Of a stretch of DNA of 64,000 bases, positions 17,265 to 26,487 are shown one piece after another. The stretch is taken from positions 1 through 64,000 of the forward strand of contig NZ_VFUA01000019.1 in NCBI RefSeq assembly GCF_006440735.1, written 5' to 3'. The position numbers and the translations under genes are program-made. The notes beneath the pieces are model-generated. The model was not told where the DNA came from and searched no databases. It saw only the letters and a list, made by a program, of their open reading frames with translations. Source of the DNA: Mesorhizobium sp. B2-7-1 (GTDB lineage Bacteria > Pseudomonadota > Alphaproteobacteria > Rhizobiales > Rhizobiaceae). Numbering within the stretch: position 1 is the stretch's first letter; each line of letters starts with the position of its first letter.

Positions 17265-18614
17265 ATGAAGCGCAGTTCGAAACTCACTAGGCCGAATGTG
17301 ATTGCCGGCTCGCGCCGCAATTTCCTGATCAAGGGCGGACTTGCGACCGCCGCGACGCTGACCGGCATGCCGGCCATGCTGCTTGCGATGAACAACGAGG
17401 CGCGCGCCGAAGGCGATCCGATCCCGGTCGGCCAGTGCGGCCCGACCACCGACTTCGCCGCGCCTGACGGCATCGAGTTCAAGAACGGGCTGACGCTCGC
17501 CTGCGAGGAGATCAATGCGCTGGGCGGCATCCTCGGACGGCCGCTGGAGCCGTCCTTCGAGGACACCGCGCAGATGGGCGATGCCACCAACGTGCAGGCG
17601 GCGCAGCGCCTCGTCGACAGGCATGGCGTGCACGCCATCCTCAACGGCTACAATATCGGCTCGGGCGCCGCCATCCAGGAGGTCGCCGCCGACAACGGCA
17701 TCGTCTACGTCCACTATGACACCACGATCGGCCACAACAATCTGGTGAAGTCCAACCCGGACCGCTACTGGGGCTCCTTCCAGGGCGATCCCGCCGAATA
17801 CTGGTATGGTCCCGGCTTCCTGAAGTTCCTGCAGGGACTGGAGGAGAACGGCGAGTGGAAGCGCAAGAACAACAAGATGGCGGTGATCCTGTCGGCCGGC
17901 GTCTATGCCTCCAACATCGCCAACGCCGTCAAGGAGCAGGCCAAGAGCTATGGCTGGGACATCAGCCTGTTCGAGACCGTCAGCGTGCCCGCGTCGGAAT
18001 GGGGACCGACGCTGGCCAAGATCCGCCAAGATCCGCCGGCGGTGATCTGCATCACCCACTTCCTGCCCGCCGATCTCGGTCAGTTCGCGCTGCAATTCGC
18101 CTCCAATCCGACGCCGAGCCTGGTCTACATGCAATACGGCCCGTCGATCCCGGCCTTCCGCGACATCGCCAAGCAGGCGGCCAACGGCATCATCTACGCG
18201 ACCGTCATCGGCGCGCTGCAGGACGAGATCGGCACCGCCTTCGAGAAGCGTTACAAGGAAAAGTTCGGCCCGAACGCCGGCCACAATTCCGGCGCGCAGC
18301 CCTATGACGGCACCTATGTCTGGGCGACCGCCGCCGCACTTGCCGGCGGCACGGGCGAGCCCGGCAACAACGACCAGAACCGCAAGGTTGCGGCCCGGAT
18401 GAGCTCGATGATATGGCGCGGCGTCACCGGCACGACCCGTTTCATGCCGCTCGAGAACGCCGCCTATACCTATCCGACCCAGGTCAACGATTCATCGCTC
18501 GGTATGCCGCACCAGTTCCTGCAGATCCAGGACTACACCAAGGGCCCCGGCCTGATCGCGCCGGCGCCGTACGGCACGACCAAATTCATGATGCCGCCAT
18601 GGATCAAGGCCTAG
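17265..18614 (+). CDS. ABC transporter substrate-binding protein, amide/urea/branched-chain type, Tat-exported
   Basis: A 449-residue periplasmic binding protein. The N-terminus has a twin-arginine motif (SRRNFL, 16-21), a hydrophobic stretch and a cleavage site near ARAEG. The mature protein has the type-I binding fold of the LivJ/AmiC/UrtA group (IEFKNGLTLACEEINALGG, then NVQAAQRLVDR). Tat export implies folding before secretion, perhaps with a cofactor or just by lineage. It heads a tightly packed set with two ATPases and two permeases. The family transports amides, urea or branched amino acids; the neighbouring deacetylase suggests an N-acyl compound. Confidence 0.9.
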   Translation: MKRSSKLTRPNVIAGSRRNFLIKGGLATAATLTGMPAMLLAMNNEARAEGDPIPVGQCGPTTDFAAPDGIEFKNGLTLACEEINALGGILGRPLEPSFEDTAQMGDATNVQAAQRLVDRHGVHAILNGYNIGSGAAIQEVAADNGIVYVHYDTTIGHNNLVKSNPDRYWGSFQGDPAEYWYGPGFLKFLQGLEENGEWKRKNNKMAVILSAGVYASNIANAVKEQAKSYGWDISLFETVSVPASEWGPTLAKIRQDPPAVICITHFLPADLGQFALQFASNPTPSLVYMQYGPSIPAFRDIAKQAANGIIYATVIGALQDEIGTAFEKRYKEKFGPNAGHNSGAQPYDGTYVWATAAALAGGTGEPGNNDQNRKVAARMSSMIWRGVTGTTRFMPLENAAYTYPTQVNDSSLGMPHQFLQIQDYTKGPGLIAPAPYGTTKFMMPPWIKA

Positions 18615-18618
18615 CCGG

Positions 18619-19419
18619 ATGACGCAAGACGCCGCCGCGACGCCATTGCTGTCGGGCAGGCATGTCGGCAAGTCCTTCGGCGCGCTGGCGGCGGTCCGCG
18701 ATCTGTCCTTCGATGTCGGGGCGGGAGAAATCCTCGGCATCGGCGGACCGAACGGCGCCGGCAAGACGACGCTGTTCGAGGTGATCTCGGGGTTGAACCC
18801 GGCCACCACCGGCACGATCGTGCTCGACGGCCAGGACATCACCGGGCATGCGCCCGAGCAGATCTGCCATGCCGGCGTTGCCCGCACCTTCCAGCTCAAT
18901 GCCGGCTTCGACAGCATGACCGCGCGCGAGAACGTGCTGGTGGGCGCCTATTTCGGCCGCAGCAACCGGGCCGTGCCGACGCTGCGCGCCGGCCGCGCCG
19001 CGCATGAGGCCGCCGATGCCGCGCTTGAGATGCTTGGCATCGCCGACCGCGCCGACAAGGTCACCGGCAAGCTGCCGGTGCTCGACCGCAAGCTTTTGAT
19101 GATGGCGAGCGCCATGGCGACCAAGCCGAAACTGCTTTTGATGGACGAGCCGGTCGGCGGCCTCACCGCGCGTGAGGTCGACCGTGTGATGGATGCCGTG
19201 CGCGCCATCAAGGCGGCGGGCGTCACCATCATCCTCATCGAGCATGTGATGCGCTTCCTGGTGCGCCTCTCCGACCGCATCATGATCATGCATCACGGCG
19301 AAAAGATATTCGAAGGGCTGCCGACAAAGCTCCTCGACGACCGCACCGTCGTCGACGTCTATCTCGGCCAAGGCGCCTCCGAGCGGCTGCGCTCCTTCAT
19401 GGAAAACACGCATGGCTGA
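18619..19419 (+). CDS. LivG-type ABC ATPase with degenerate signature motif
   Basis: The first ATP-binding subunit of the transporter, 266 residues. Walker A is intact (GPNGAGKTT), as is Walker B (LLLMDEPVGGL) and the switch His (IEHVMRF). The signature loop, normally LPYGLQRRLE or LSGGQ-like in this family, reads LPVLDRKLLM, so the conserved Gly and Gln are missing. In ABC dimers the signature of one subunit completes the ATP site of the other, so one of the two sites may be catalytically weak. It starts four bases after the binding-protein gene and overlaps the next ATPase gene by eight bases. Confidence 0.88.
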   Translation: MTQDAAATPLLSGRHVGKSFGALAAVRDLSFDVGAGEILGIGGPNGAGKTTLFEVISGLNPATTGTIVLDGQDITGHAPEQICHAGVARTFQLNAGFDSMTARENVLVGAYFGRSNRAVPTLRAGRAAHEAADAALEMLGIADRADKVTGKLPVLDRKLLMMASAMATKPKLLLMDEPVGGLTAREVDRVMDAVRAIKAAGVTIILIEHVMRFLVRLSDRIMIMHHGEKIFEGLPTKLLDDRTVVDVYLGQGASERLRSFMENTHG

Positions 19420-20122
19420 GGCGGCGCTCGAGATCGTCGACGCCAGCGCCGGCTATGCCGGCCGCATCGTGCTCGACGCCATCAAATTGTCAGCAAGGAA
19501 GGGCGAGCTCACCGCCATTGTCGGCCCCAACGGCCATGGCAAGAGCACCCTGCTCAAGGCGATTTCCGGACTTGTCCCAGTGACGTCGGGCGAGATCCGC
19601 CTCGACGGCCAGCGCATCGACCGCCTGCGCCCCGACCAGATCGTCGAACGCGGCGTCATCCAGGTTCCGCAGGGCGATCTGCTCTTTCCGGCGATGACCG
19701 TGCACGAGAACCTTCTTATGGGCGCCTATGCCAACAGCGGCGGACTGGCCGAGCGGCTGGACTTCGTCTTTGCGCTGCTGCCCAAGCTGAAGGAGCGCCG
19801 CAACCAGACCGCCGGCACGCTTTCAGGCGGCGAGCGCCGGATGTGCGGCATCGGCCGCGGCCTGATGGCGGGCGGCGCGGTGCTGATGCTCGACGAGCCT
19901 TCGCTCGGACTGGCCCCGATCGTCATCGAGCATATCTACGAGGTCATCTTCAACCTCAGGCGCGAGGGCCGCACCATCCTTCTGGTCGAGGAGAATGCCG
20001 AGCGGATCGCCGAGCATGCCGACATGATCCACCTGCTCGACAATGGCCGCATCGCCTGGTCGGGCCTGGGCGCCGAACTGATGGCGCGCCCGGAAATCAT
20101 CGAAACCTATCTCGGAGTGTGA
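19412..20122 (+). CDS. LivF-type ABC ATPase
   Basis: The second ATP-binding subunit, 236 residues, with canonical motifs: Walker A GPNGHGKST, signature LSGGERRM, Walker B VLMLDEPSLGL, and a switch region ILLVEENAERI. It should pair with the LivG-like subunit, supplying the only canonical signature motif of the heterodimer. The start overlaps the end of the previous gene, and the permease gene begins three bases after its stop, which is consistent with one translationally coupled operon. Confidence 0.92.
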   Translation: MAEAALEIVDASAGYAGRIVLDAIKLSARKGELTAIVGPNGHGKSTLLKAISGLVPVTSGEIRLDGQRIDRLRPDQIVERGVIQVPQGDLLFPAMTVHENLLMGAYANSGGLAERLDFVFALLPKLKERRNQTAGTLSGGERRMCGIGRGLMAGGAVLMLDEPSLGLAPIVIEHIYEVIFNLRREGRTILLVEENAERIAEHADMIHLLDNGRIAWSGLGAELMARPEIIETYLGV

Positions 20123-20125
20123 GCG

Positions 20126-21004
20126 ATGGACGTCGTGATCCAGATCATCGCTTCCGGCCTGACGCTCGGCGCTATGTACGCGGTCGCCACCATCGGCCTC
20201 TCGCTGGTCTACGGCTCGCTCAACATGCTCAACATGGCGCATGGCGCCATCCTGACGCTCGGCGGCTATATCTGCTACGCGGCCATCGTCCATGCCGGCC
20301 TCAATCCGGCGCTGGCGCTGCTCGCCGCCGCGCTCGTCTGCGCGCTGGTCGGGCTGCTGATCTATTTCTGCGCGGCGCTGCCGTTGCTCAGAGCCGAGAA
20401 CTTCGAGACCAACATCTTCATCGCCACGATCGGCATCGGCAGCGTCATCGAGAACCTGATGCTGAAGGGTTTTGGACCTTATCCGATCCCGCAGCCGCTC
20501 GCGGCCGGCGGCCAGGTCGTCATCTGCAATGTGCACATACCGCTGCAGAACGTCTTCATCCTCGGCGTCGCCATCGTGCTGATGGTGGCAGTCGCCATCC
20601 TGCTGCAGCGCACCAGCACCGGCCGCGCCATCCGCGCCACCTCGATGAACCGCGAGGCGGCACAGCTTATGGGCGTCAGGGTCGGCCGCGTCTACGCGCA
20701 GGTGCTGGCGCTCTCCGGCGCGCTCGCCGCCGTGTCCGGCATCATGATCAGCTCGATCGCCACCCTGACCCCGGTGATGGGCGGCGACCCTATGCTGAAG
20801 GCCTTCATCGTCTGCGTGGTCGCGGGGCTTGGCAATGTCTACGGCGCCGTGATCGCTGCGATCGCGCTCGGCCTGCTCGAGGCCGCCACCCAGTATGTGC
20901 TCGGCGTGCGCTGGAGCTTCGCCACCTTGCTGCTTCTCGTCATCCTCGTGCTGATCTGGCGGCCCTACGGCCTGTTCGGCAAACAGCAGGTGGTACGCCT
21001 ATGA
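20126..21004 (+). CDS. LivH-type ABC permease
   Basis: A 292-residue integral membrane protein of the branched-chain amino-acid permease family. About eight hydrophobic segments are visible; the N-terminus (LTLGAMYAVATIGLSLVYG, then LNMLNMAHGA) and the EAA-like loop (TSTGRAIRATSMNREAAQLMGV) are characteristic of LivH. It overlaps the second permease gene by four bases (ATGA). Together with that protein it should form the translocation pore. Confidence 0.92.
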   Translation: MDVVIQIIASGLTLGAMYAVATIGLSLVYGSLNMLNMAHGAILTLGGYICYAAIVHAGLNPALALLAAALVCALVGLLIYFCAALPLLRAENFETNIFIATIGIGSVIENLMLKGFGPYPIPQPLAAGGQVVICNVHIPLQNVFILGVAIVLMVAVAILLQRTSTGRAIRATSMNREAAQLMGVRVGRVYAQVLALSGALAAVSGIMISSIATLTPVMGGDPMLKAFIVCVVAGLGNVYGAVIAAIALGLLEAATQYVLGVRWSFATLLLLVILVLIWRPYGLFGKQQVVRL

Positions 21005-21975
21005 CATCCATCCGCCGCGACATCTTGATCGGTATTATCTGCCTGGCTCTCGCCGCCGCGCTCCCGCTTGCCATGCCCGGGCGCTACGTCATCACCCAGT
21101 CGACGCTGTTCTTCATCTGGGCGATCGTGGTGGTGCAGTGGAACCTCGTGCTCGGCATAGGCGGGATCTTCTCGCTGGCGCAGATGGCGCTGTTTGCCAC
21201 CGGCGCCTACGCCACCGCAATGCTGGGCTTTTACTGGAAGGTGCCGATGCTTGCCGCCATCCCGATGGCCGGCGTCGTCGCCGTCGCGGTAGGCATGCTG
21301 ATCGGCCTCGCGTGCCTGCGCCTGCGTGGCCCTTACGTGGCGCTGCTGACGCTGGCGATCGCGCAGGTCATGTATGTGCTCATCGTCAACGATACCGACT
21401 GCTTCACCACGGTCGGCGGCTGCATGCCGCTGTTCGGAGGCGTGCGTGGCATCGGCCAGTTCGGCGACATCGGCCTGCGCGCGCTGTTCCCGTCGAAGTG
21501 GTATGTCGCCCACTATTATGCCGGGTTGGCGCTGCTGGCGGTCGCAGTGACGATCTCGATCGTCGTCATCCGGGGACCGCTGGGCCTCGCCTTCCGGGCG
21601 TTGCGCGACAATCCGGACTACGCCATGTCGCGCGGCATCAGCCGTTTCAAATACCAGCTCTGGATCTTCGCGGTCTCCGCCTTCTTCACCGGCATCGCCG
21701 GCGGCTTCTACGCCATCCATTTCCGCGTCGTCGGCCCGACGGTGTTTTCCTTCTCGACGCTGCTGTTCCTGATCGCGATGATCGTCATCGGCGGCCTCGG
21801 CTCGATATGGGGTCCCCTGCTCGGCGCCGCCGTGCTGATGCTGGCCGACGAAGGCATGCGGGAGCTGTCCGACTACCGCAACATCGGTCTCGGGCTGCTG
21901 CTGGCGGTCTTCGTCATTGCATGGCCGAACGGGCTGAACGGCTGGCTGCAGCGAAGTCGAACCAGCCGCAATTGA
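21001..21975 (+). CDS. LivM-type ABC permease
   Basis: A 324-residue membrane protein, second permease of the transporter. The start at 21001 follows the ATGA overlap; the frame is open far upstream but antisense-like and not coding there. Typical LivM elements are present: LVLGIGGIFSLAQMA near the N-terminus, LTLAIAQVMYVL in the middle, and the cytoplasmic loop GPLGLAFRALRDNPDYA. It carries two close cysteines in an outer loop (TDCFTTVGGCM) that may form a disulphide. Last gene of the plus-strand operon; a hairpin at 22031-22060 follows. Confidence 0.92.
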   Translation: MTSIRRDILIGIICLALAAALPLAMPGRYVITQSTLFFIWAIVVVQWNLVLGIGGIFSLAQMALFATGAYATAMLGFYWKVPMLAAIPMAGVVAVAVGMLIGLACLRLRGPYVALLTLAIAQVMYVLIVNDTDCFTTVGGCMPLFGGVRGIGQFGDIGLRALFPSKWYVAHYYAGLALLAVAVTISIVVIRGPLGLAFRALRDNPDYAMSRGISRFKYQLWIFAVSAFFTGIAGGFYAIHFRVVGPTVFSFSTLLFLIAMIVIGGLGSIWGPLLGAAVLMLADEGMRELSDYRNIGLGLLLAVFVIAWPNGLNGWLQRSRTSRN

Positions 21976-22030
21976 CGACGGCTTTCATCGCCGGCATCGG
22001 CATTCGCGACGGCAAATCCGCGATCCCGGC

Positions 22031-22060
22031 GAGGACGCCCGGTCTTATCCGGGCATCCTC
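22031..22060. terminator. Hairpin between convergent transport genes
   Basis: GAGGACGCCCGG pairs with CCGGGCATCCTC (one mismatch) around a six-base loop. It lies between the LivM-like gene (ends 21975, plus) and the LivJ-like gene (ends 22088, minus). The long GC stem suits termination in both directions, although no T-run follows. Confidence 0.65.
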
Positions 22061-22087
22061 GGAGACTCACCTCGCCTGGGCGGTAGA

Positions 22088-23206
22088 TTACTTCTCCGCG
22101 TAAGTCGGCCTGCCGTCCGCGCCCTTCTTCCATTCGTAGATGACATAGTCGGGACGCGTGATGTCGCCCTTCTCGTCATAGCCGATGTCGCCGATCGCCG
22201 TCTTCCACGGGCCGCCTGCCTTGATGGTCGCGCCGACCTTCTGCGCGTCGTCGGCCGAGCCGGTCTTGTCGATCGCCGCGGCGACGATCTGGACCGCCGC
22301 GTAGGAGTAGAGCGTGTAGGCTTCCGGCTCGAAGCCGGCGGCGCGGAACTTTTCGACGATGTCCTTGGCGGCGGGGTTTTTGCGCGGGTCCGGCGAGAAG
22401 GTGTTCAAGGTGCCGATAACGGAATCGCCGGCGATCGAGGCGAGCTCGTTCGAGACCATTCCATCGCCCGAGAACAGCGTCGCCTTCAGGCCCTGGTCCG
22501 CCGACTGGCGCATGATCAGGCCCGCCTCGGTGTGGAGGCCGCCAAAATAGATCAGCGTGACGCCCGCTGCCTTCATCTTGGCGATGAGGGCGGAGAAGTC
22601 CTTGTCGCCGACATTGATGCCTTCATACATCACCTCGGTGATGCCGTCGGCGTTCAGATCCTTCTTGGCGACATCGACGAGGCCCTGGCCGTAGGGCGTC
22701 TTGTCGTGGACGATGGCGATCTTGGCGTCCTTGAAGTTCGCGGCGATATAGTCTCCCGCGACCTTGCCCTGCTGGTCGTCGCGGCCGCAGGTGCGGAAGG
22801 TGTTCCACAGGCCGCGCTCGGTGTATTGCGGGTTGGTCGATGCCGGCGAAATCTCGAGCACGCCGTTCTCGGCATAGACTTCCGAGGCCGGGATCGACAC
22901 GCCCGAGTTGAAGTGGCCGACCACATATTTCACGCCGTCCGCGACGAATTTGTTGGCGACCGAAATGCCCTGTTTCGGATCGGAGACATCGTCGCCGATC
23001 TCGATCTTGATCTTCTGGCCGAGCACGCCACCGGCCGCGTTGATGTCGGCGGCGGCCTGCTCGGCGCCTTTCTGGAACTGGGCGCCGAACGCCGCGTTCG
23101 GGCCGGTTATCGGTCCGGCTACGCCGATGACGATGTCCGCCCAGGCGTTGCCCGCGAAGGCGACAAGCGCGGCCGCGGCGACCGCGGACAAGAGATATTT
23201 CTTCAT
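22088..23206 (-). CDS. LivJ-type branched-chain amino-acid ABC substrate-binding protein
   Basis: A 372-residue periplasmic binding protein. The Sec signal peptide ends in NAWA before [13 protein letters not shown], the usual LivJ start of the mature chain. [22 protein letters not shown] and a disulphide pair around [10 protein letters not shown] are typical of Leu/Ile/Val-binding proteins. No ATPase or permease lies beside it on its own strand. It converges on the Liv-type operon, so it may be a second binding protein for that transporter or an orphan. It is 133 bases downstream of the thiolase gene, so co-transcription with that block is possible but unproven. Confidence 0.9.
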   Translation of the reverse strand: MKKYLLSAVAAAALVAFAGNAWADIVIGVAGPITGPNAAFGAQFQKGAEQAAADINAAGGVLGQKIKIEIGDDVSDPKQGISVANKFVADGVKYVVGHFNSGVSIPASEVYAENGVLEISPASTNPQYTERGLWNTFRTCGRDDQQGKVAGDYIAANFKDAKIAIVHDKTPYGQGLVDVAKKDLNADGITEVMYEGINVGDKDFSALIAKMKAAGVTLIYFGGLHTEAGLIMRQSADQGLKATLFSGDGMVSNELASIAGDSVIGTLNTFSPDPRKNPAAKDIVEKFRAAGFEPEAYTLYSYAAVQIVAAAIDKTGSADDAQKVGATIKAGGPWKTAIGDIGYDEKGDITRPDYVIYEWKKGADGRPTYAEK

Positions 23207-23339
23207 ATGAGGCTCCCATTTTGCGTGGTGGGCATTGGTTGAGGCTTCGATGCGATGCCCACGTCCGACGCATCGAGCTGACTTGAGTTGGCGCGGACCG
23301 CTTGTGCCGTCGGGCGGCGGTCAGGCCGTTGCGACCGGT

Positions 23340-24533
23340 TCAGGACATGAGTTCCACCGCCAATGCGGTAGCCTCGCCGCCGCCGATGCAAACCGCCGCG
23401 ATGCCGCGCCTGAGACGATGTTTGCGAAGCGCCGAAACCAGCGTGACGATGATGCGCGCGCCCGAAGCGCCGATCGGATGGCCAAGCGCGCAGGCGCCGC
23501 CGTGGATGTTCACCTTGTCTGCCGGCAGATCGAGCTCGCGCATCGCCGCCATCGGCACCACGGCGAAAGCCTCGTTGATCTCGAAGAGATCCACGTCGCC
23601 CACATTCCATCCAGTTTTCGCGCAGAGCTTGCGGATGGCGCCGATCGGCGCCGTGGTGAAATGAGCCGGAGCTTGCGCATGCGTGGCATGGCCTCGGATT
23701 GCGGCGAGTGGCACGATACCCCTCTTCTGCGCATCCGAACCGCGCATCAGGACAAGCGCCGCCGCGCCGTCCGAGATCGAGGAAGAATTGGCCGCCGTGA
23801 CCGTGCCGCCGTCACGGAAGGCCGGCTTGAGCAACGGTATCTTATCCAGCCGCGCCTTTGCGGGCTGTTCGTCCTCATGGACGGCCTGAGCGACCCCACC
23901 ATCCCTGACGGCGACAGGAGCGATCTCGTCGGCAAAATCGCCATTGGCGATCGCCTTCTGCGCCTTCCGCAGGGAGTCGATGGCAAATGCGTCCTGGGCA
24001 TCCCTGGTAAATTGAAAGGCCTCGGCGCAGTCCTCGGCAAAGGTTCCCATCAGACGGCCCTTGTCATAGGCGTCTTCCAGGCCGTCGACGAACATATGGT
24101 CGACGACCTTGTGGTGCCCCATGCGGTATCCGGAGCGCGCTCGCTCCAGCAGGTAGGGTGCGTTGGTCATGCTCTCCATGCCACCCGCCACGGCAACCGT
24201 CGCGCTGCCGGCGGCAATGCGATCATGGGCAAGCATGGCCGCCATCATGCCGGAACCGCACATCTTGTTGACGGTGGTGGCCGGGACGCCCAGAGGCAGG
24301 CCTGAGGCGAGCGCCGCCTGACGCGCCGGCGCCTGCCCCTGGCCCGCGGTCAAAACGCAGCCGACGAGCGCCTCATCGACGGATCCGATCCCGACCCGCG
24401 ACCGTTCCAAGGCCGCGCGGAGCGCGGTGGCCCCAAGTTCGGCAGCCGCAACGTTCTTGAAAACGCCCTGAAACCCGCCAAGCGGCGTCCTGGCTGCTCC
24501 GGTGATTACGACAAGGTCTGCATGCTGGCGCAA
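23340..24533 (-). CDS. Thiolase, acetyl-CoA C-acyltransferase type
   Basis: A 397-residue thiolase. The acyl-accepting cysteine is Cys92 (VNKMCGSGMM), the NEAF motif and the GHPIGASG motif are present, and the C-terminal catalytic Cys lies in VCIGGGE. Such enzymes split 3-ketoacyl-CoA, here most simply acetoacetyl-CoA, into acetyl-CoA. It follows the SDR dehydrogenase gene by 23 bases. Together they would take 3-hydroxybutyryl-CoA to acetyl-CoA, the end of the route proposed for the mutase operon. A biosynthetic thiolase direction is possible but less fitting to the context. Confidence 0.92.
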   Translation of the reverse strand: MRQHADLVVITGAARTPLGGFQGVFKNVAAAELGATALRAALERSRVGIGSVDEALVGCVLTAGQGQAPARQAALASGLPLGVPATTVNKMCGSGMMAAMLAHDRIAAGSATVAVAGGMESMTNAPYLLERARSGYRMGHHKVVDHMFVDGLEDAYDKGRLMGTFAEDCAEAFQFTRDAQDAFAIDSLRKAQKAIANGDFADEIAPVAVRDGGVAQAVHEDEQPAKARLDKIPLLKPAFRDGGTVTAANSSSISDGAAALVLMRGSDAQKRGIVPLAAIRGHATHAQAPAHFTTAPIGAIRKLCAKTGWNVGDVDLFEINEAFAVVPMAAMRELDLPADKVNIHGGACALGHPIGASGARIIVTLVSALRKHRLRRGIAAVCIGGGEATALAVELMS

Positions 24534-24556
24534 AAAACTCCTCCGTTGTTGCCGGG

Positions 24557-25324
24557 CTAGCGCGGCGCCATGCGCAACGCGCCGTCGAGGCGGATGACCT
24601 CGCCGTTGAGCATGGTGTTCTCGCAGATGTGCTTCAGCAGGCCGGCATATTCGTCCGGACGACCGAGGCGCGGCGGGAAAGGCACGCTGGCGCCCAGGGC
24701 ATCGCGCACCTCCTGCGTCATGGCGGCCATTATCGGCGTCTCGAAAATCCCGGGCGCGATGGTGACGACACGAATGCCGTGCCGTGCCAGCTCCCGCGCG
24801 GCCGGCAGTGTCAGCGCGGCCACGCCACCTTTGGACGCCGCATAAGCCGCCTGTCCGATCTGCCCGTCGAAGGCCGCGATAGAGGCCGTGTTGACGATCA
24901 CGCCGCGCTCGCCGCCGGCGTCGGGCTCGCCCTCCGCCATCGCCGCCGCGGCGAGCCGCAGCATGTTGAAAGTGCCGACGAGATTGATGGCGACGGCGCG
25001 GGCAAAAAGATCAAGGGAATGCGGAGCGTTGCGTCCCACGATCCTTTCGCCCGGCGCCACGCCGGCGCAGTTCACCAGCCCATGGATGCGTCCGAACACA
25101 TCCATCGCAAGCCGGATGGCGGCGACGCCATCGGCCTCGCTGGTGACGTCGCCCTGCTGGAAACGCACCCTGCCGCCCAATCCGGCTGCCACCGCCTGGC
25201 CCGCATCGGCGTTGATATCGATCGCCAGCACGCTGGCGCCCTCGCCGGCGAGCATGCGGGTGACGGCCGCTCCCAAACCGGAGCCGGCCCCTGTCACCAG
25301 AAATGTCTTGCCTTCAATCTGCAT
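24557..25324 (-). CDS. SDR 3-hydroxyacyl-CoA dehydrogenase (HSD17B10-like)
   Basis: A 255-residue short-chain dehydrogenase. The NAD site is TGAGSGLG (11-18) with Asp36 (AIDIN) favouring NAD over NADP. Catalytic Ser148, Tyr161 and Lys165 are present. The C-terminal pattern ([36 protein letters not shown]) is that of type II 3-hydroxyacyl-CoA dehydrogenase, which oxidises (S)-3-hydroxybutyryl-CoA and 2-methyl-3-hydroxybutyryl-CoA. The start at 25324 gives the standard N-terminus; upstream open frame is not coding. It precedes the thiolase gene and lies 115 bases after an AraC-type gene. Substrate is inferred from family and context. Confidence 0.9.
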   Translation of the reverse strand: MQIEGKTFLVTGAGSGLGAAVTRMLAGEGASVLAIDINADAGQAVAAGLGGRVRFQQGDVTSEADGVAAIRLAMDVFGRIHGLVNCAGVAPGERIVGRNAPHSLDLFARAVAINLVGTFNMLRLAAAAMAEGEPDAGGERGVIVNTASIAAFDGQIGQAAYAASKGGVAALTLPAARELARHGIRVVTIAPGIFETPIMAAMTQEVRDALGASVPFPPRLGRPDEYAGLLKHICENTMLNGEVIRLDGALRMAPR

Positions 25325-25439
25325 CCAACATGCCCCGTCTTCAGGGCATATTGGCTGCAAGCGAAGTGGCATACGATGACCGTAGGACCGAGATTTGGTG
25401 ATCGATTTTGCAATGTTTCGGGACTGCTTTGCCTGCGCG

Positions 25440-26462
25440 TCAGTTCGCCGACGCGTTGTCGCGCAGATCGATATCGGACGAGGCTTCGCGGCGGAACAGG
25501 GCCGGGCTCTTGCCGGTCCATTTGTGGAATGCGCGATGGAACGCGCTCGGCTCGGAAAAGCCGATGTCGGCGGCAAGGTCGGCGACGCTGCGTCTGCCGT
25601 TGAGCAGGGCCTCCATCGCCAGCGCCCTGCGCATCTCGTCCTTGATCGACCGGTAGCTCTGGCCCTCCGACTGGAGCCTGCGGCGCAAGGTCGGCGCCTG
25701 CATGCGCATGCCGGCGGCAAGCCGCTCGAAGCTCGGCCACGCCGCCGGCGCGGTGGCTTGCAGGCGTCCGCGTATGGCCGCCGAGAGCCCCTCGTCATGG
25801 CGGTAGCGCACGAGGATGTTGGCCGGTGCCTTGCGCAGGAATTCGCGCAAGCCGCAGGCGTCGCGGATGACCGGCAGCTTCAGGAATTCGGCGTCGAAGA
25901 CAAGGCGGCTCTGGGGCTGGTCGAACCGCACCGGCGCACCGAAGAACAGACGGTAGTCGCTTCCCGTCGGCGGGATGCTGCATTTGAAATCCACCCAGCG
26001 GATGGGAAGGCGCCGGCCCACCAGCCAGCAATTCACGCCATGGACGATGATCCAGAAGGTGCGGTAGGCGAAGGCCGAGCGCAGCGGCCCGGAATCGCTC
26101 AACCTGATTTCGGCGAGCCCATCCCCGACGATCAGCTCGCCATGCGGATCGTCGAGCACGGCGCGCAGGAAGCGCAGGCCCCTGCGCAAGGCATGCTCCA
26201 ACGTCTCGGTGGTGAGCAGCGCCTGGCAGAGCAGCGCGAAACTGCCGGCCCGCATCGGCCTGGCGCCTTCGCCGAAGAACTCGTCGTCCATCTCCTGCGC
26301 GACGGCATGCCAGAGCGCGCCATATTGCTCGGTCGAGATCGGCCCGGAAATTACCGGCGGCAGCCCGACGCTCGCCAACAGAGGCTCGACCTCGACGTCG
26401 TGGCGGCGAAGGCATTCGAGCGTGTCGTCCATGAAACAGGGGGCGATCATCCGGCGCTGCAT
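25440..26462 (-). CDS. AraC-family transcriptional regulator
   Basis: A 340-residue regulator. The N-terminal ~230 residues match the long ligand-binding domain of the ArgR/OruR-like AraC group; the C-terminal ~90 residues form two helix-turn-helix motifs ([41 protein letters not shown]). The start at 26462 fits the domain; frame further upstream is in the ligase gene. It begins 25 bases after the CoA-ligase stop on the same strand, so it may be co-transcribed with the mutase operon and control either that operon or the dehydrogenase-thiolase pair downstream. Confidence 0.88.
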   Translation of the reverse strand: MQRRMIAPCFMDDTLECLRRHDVEVEPLLASVGLPPVISGPISTEQYGALWHAVAQEMDDEFFGEGARPMRAGSFALLCQALLTTETLEHALRRGLRFLRAVLDDPHGELIVGDGLAEIRLSDSGPLRSAFAYRTFWIIVHGVNCWLVGRRLPIRWVDFKCSIPPTGSDYRLFFGAPVRFDQPQSRLVFDAEFLKLPVIRDACGLREFLRKAPANILVRYRHDEGLSAAIRGRLQATAPAAWPSFERLAAGMRMQAPTLRRRLQSEGQSYRSIKDEMRRALAMEALLNGRRSVADLAADIGFSEPSAFHRAFHKWTGKSPALFRREASSDIDLRDNASAN

Positions 26463-26487
26463 CGCGTGGGGCTCCGTCCTCCTTCTG

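Noticed and set aside
16173..18284. A 703-codon minus-strand open frame
   Set aside because: It is antisense to the deacetylase and binding-protein genes, both with complete catalytic or family motifs.
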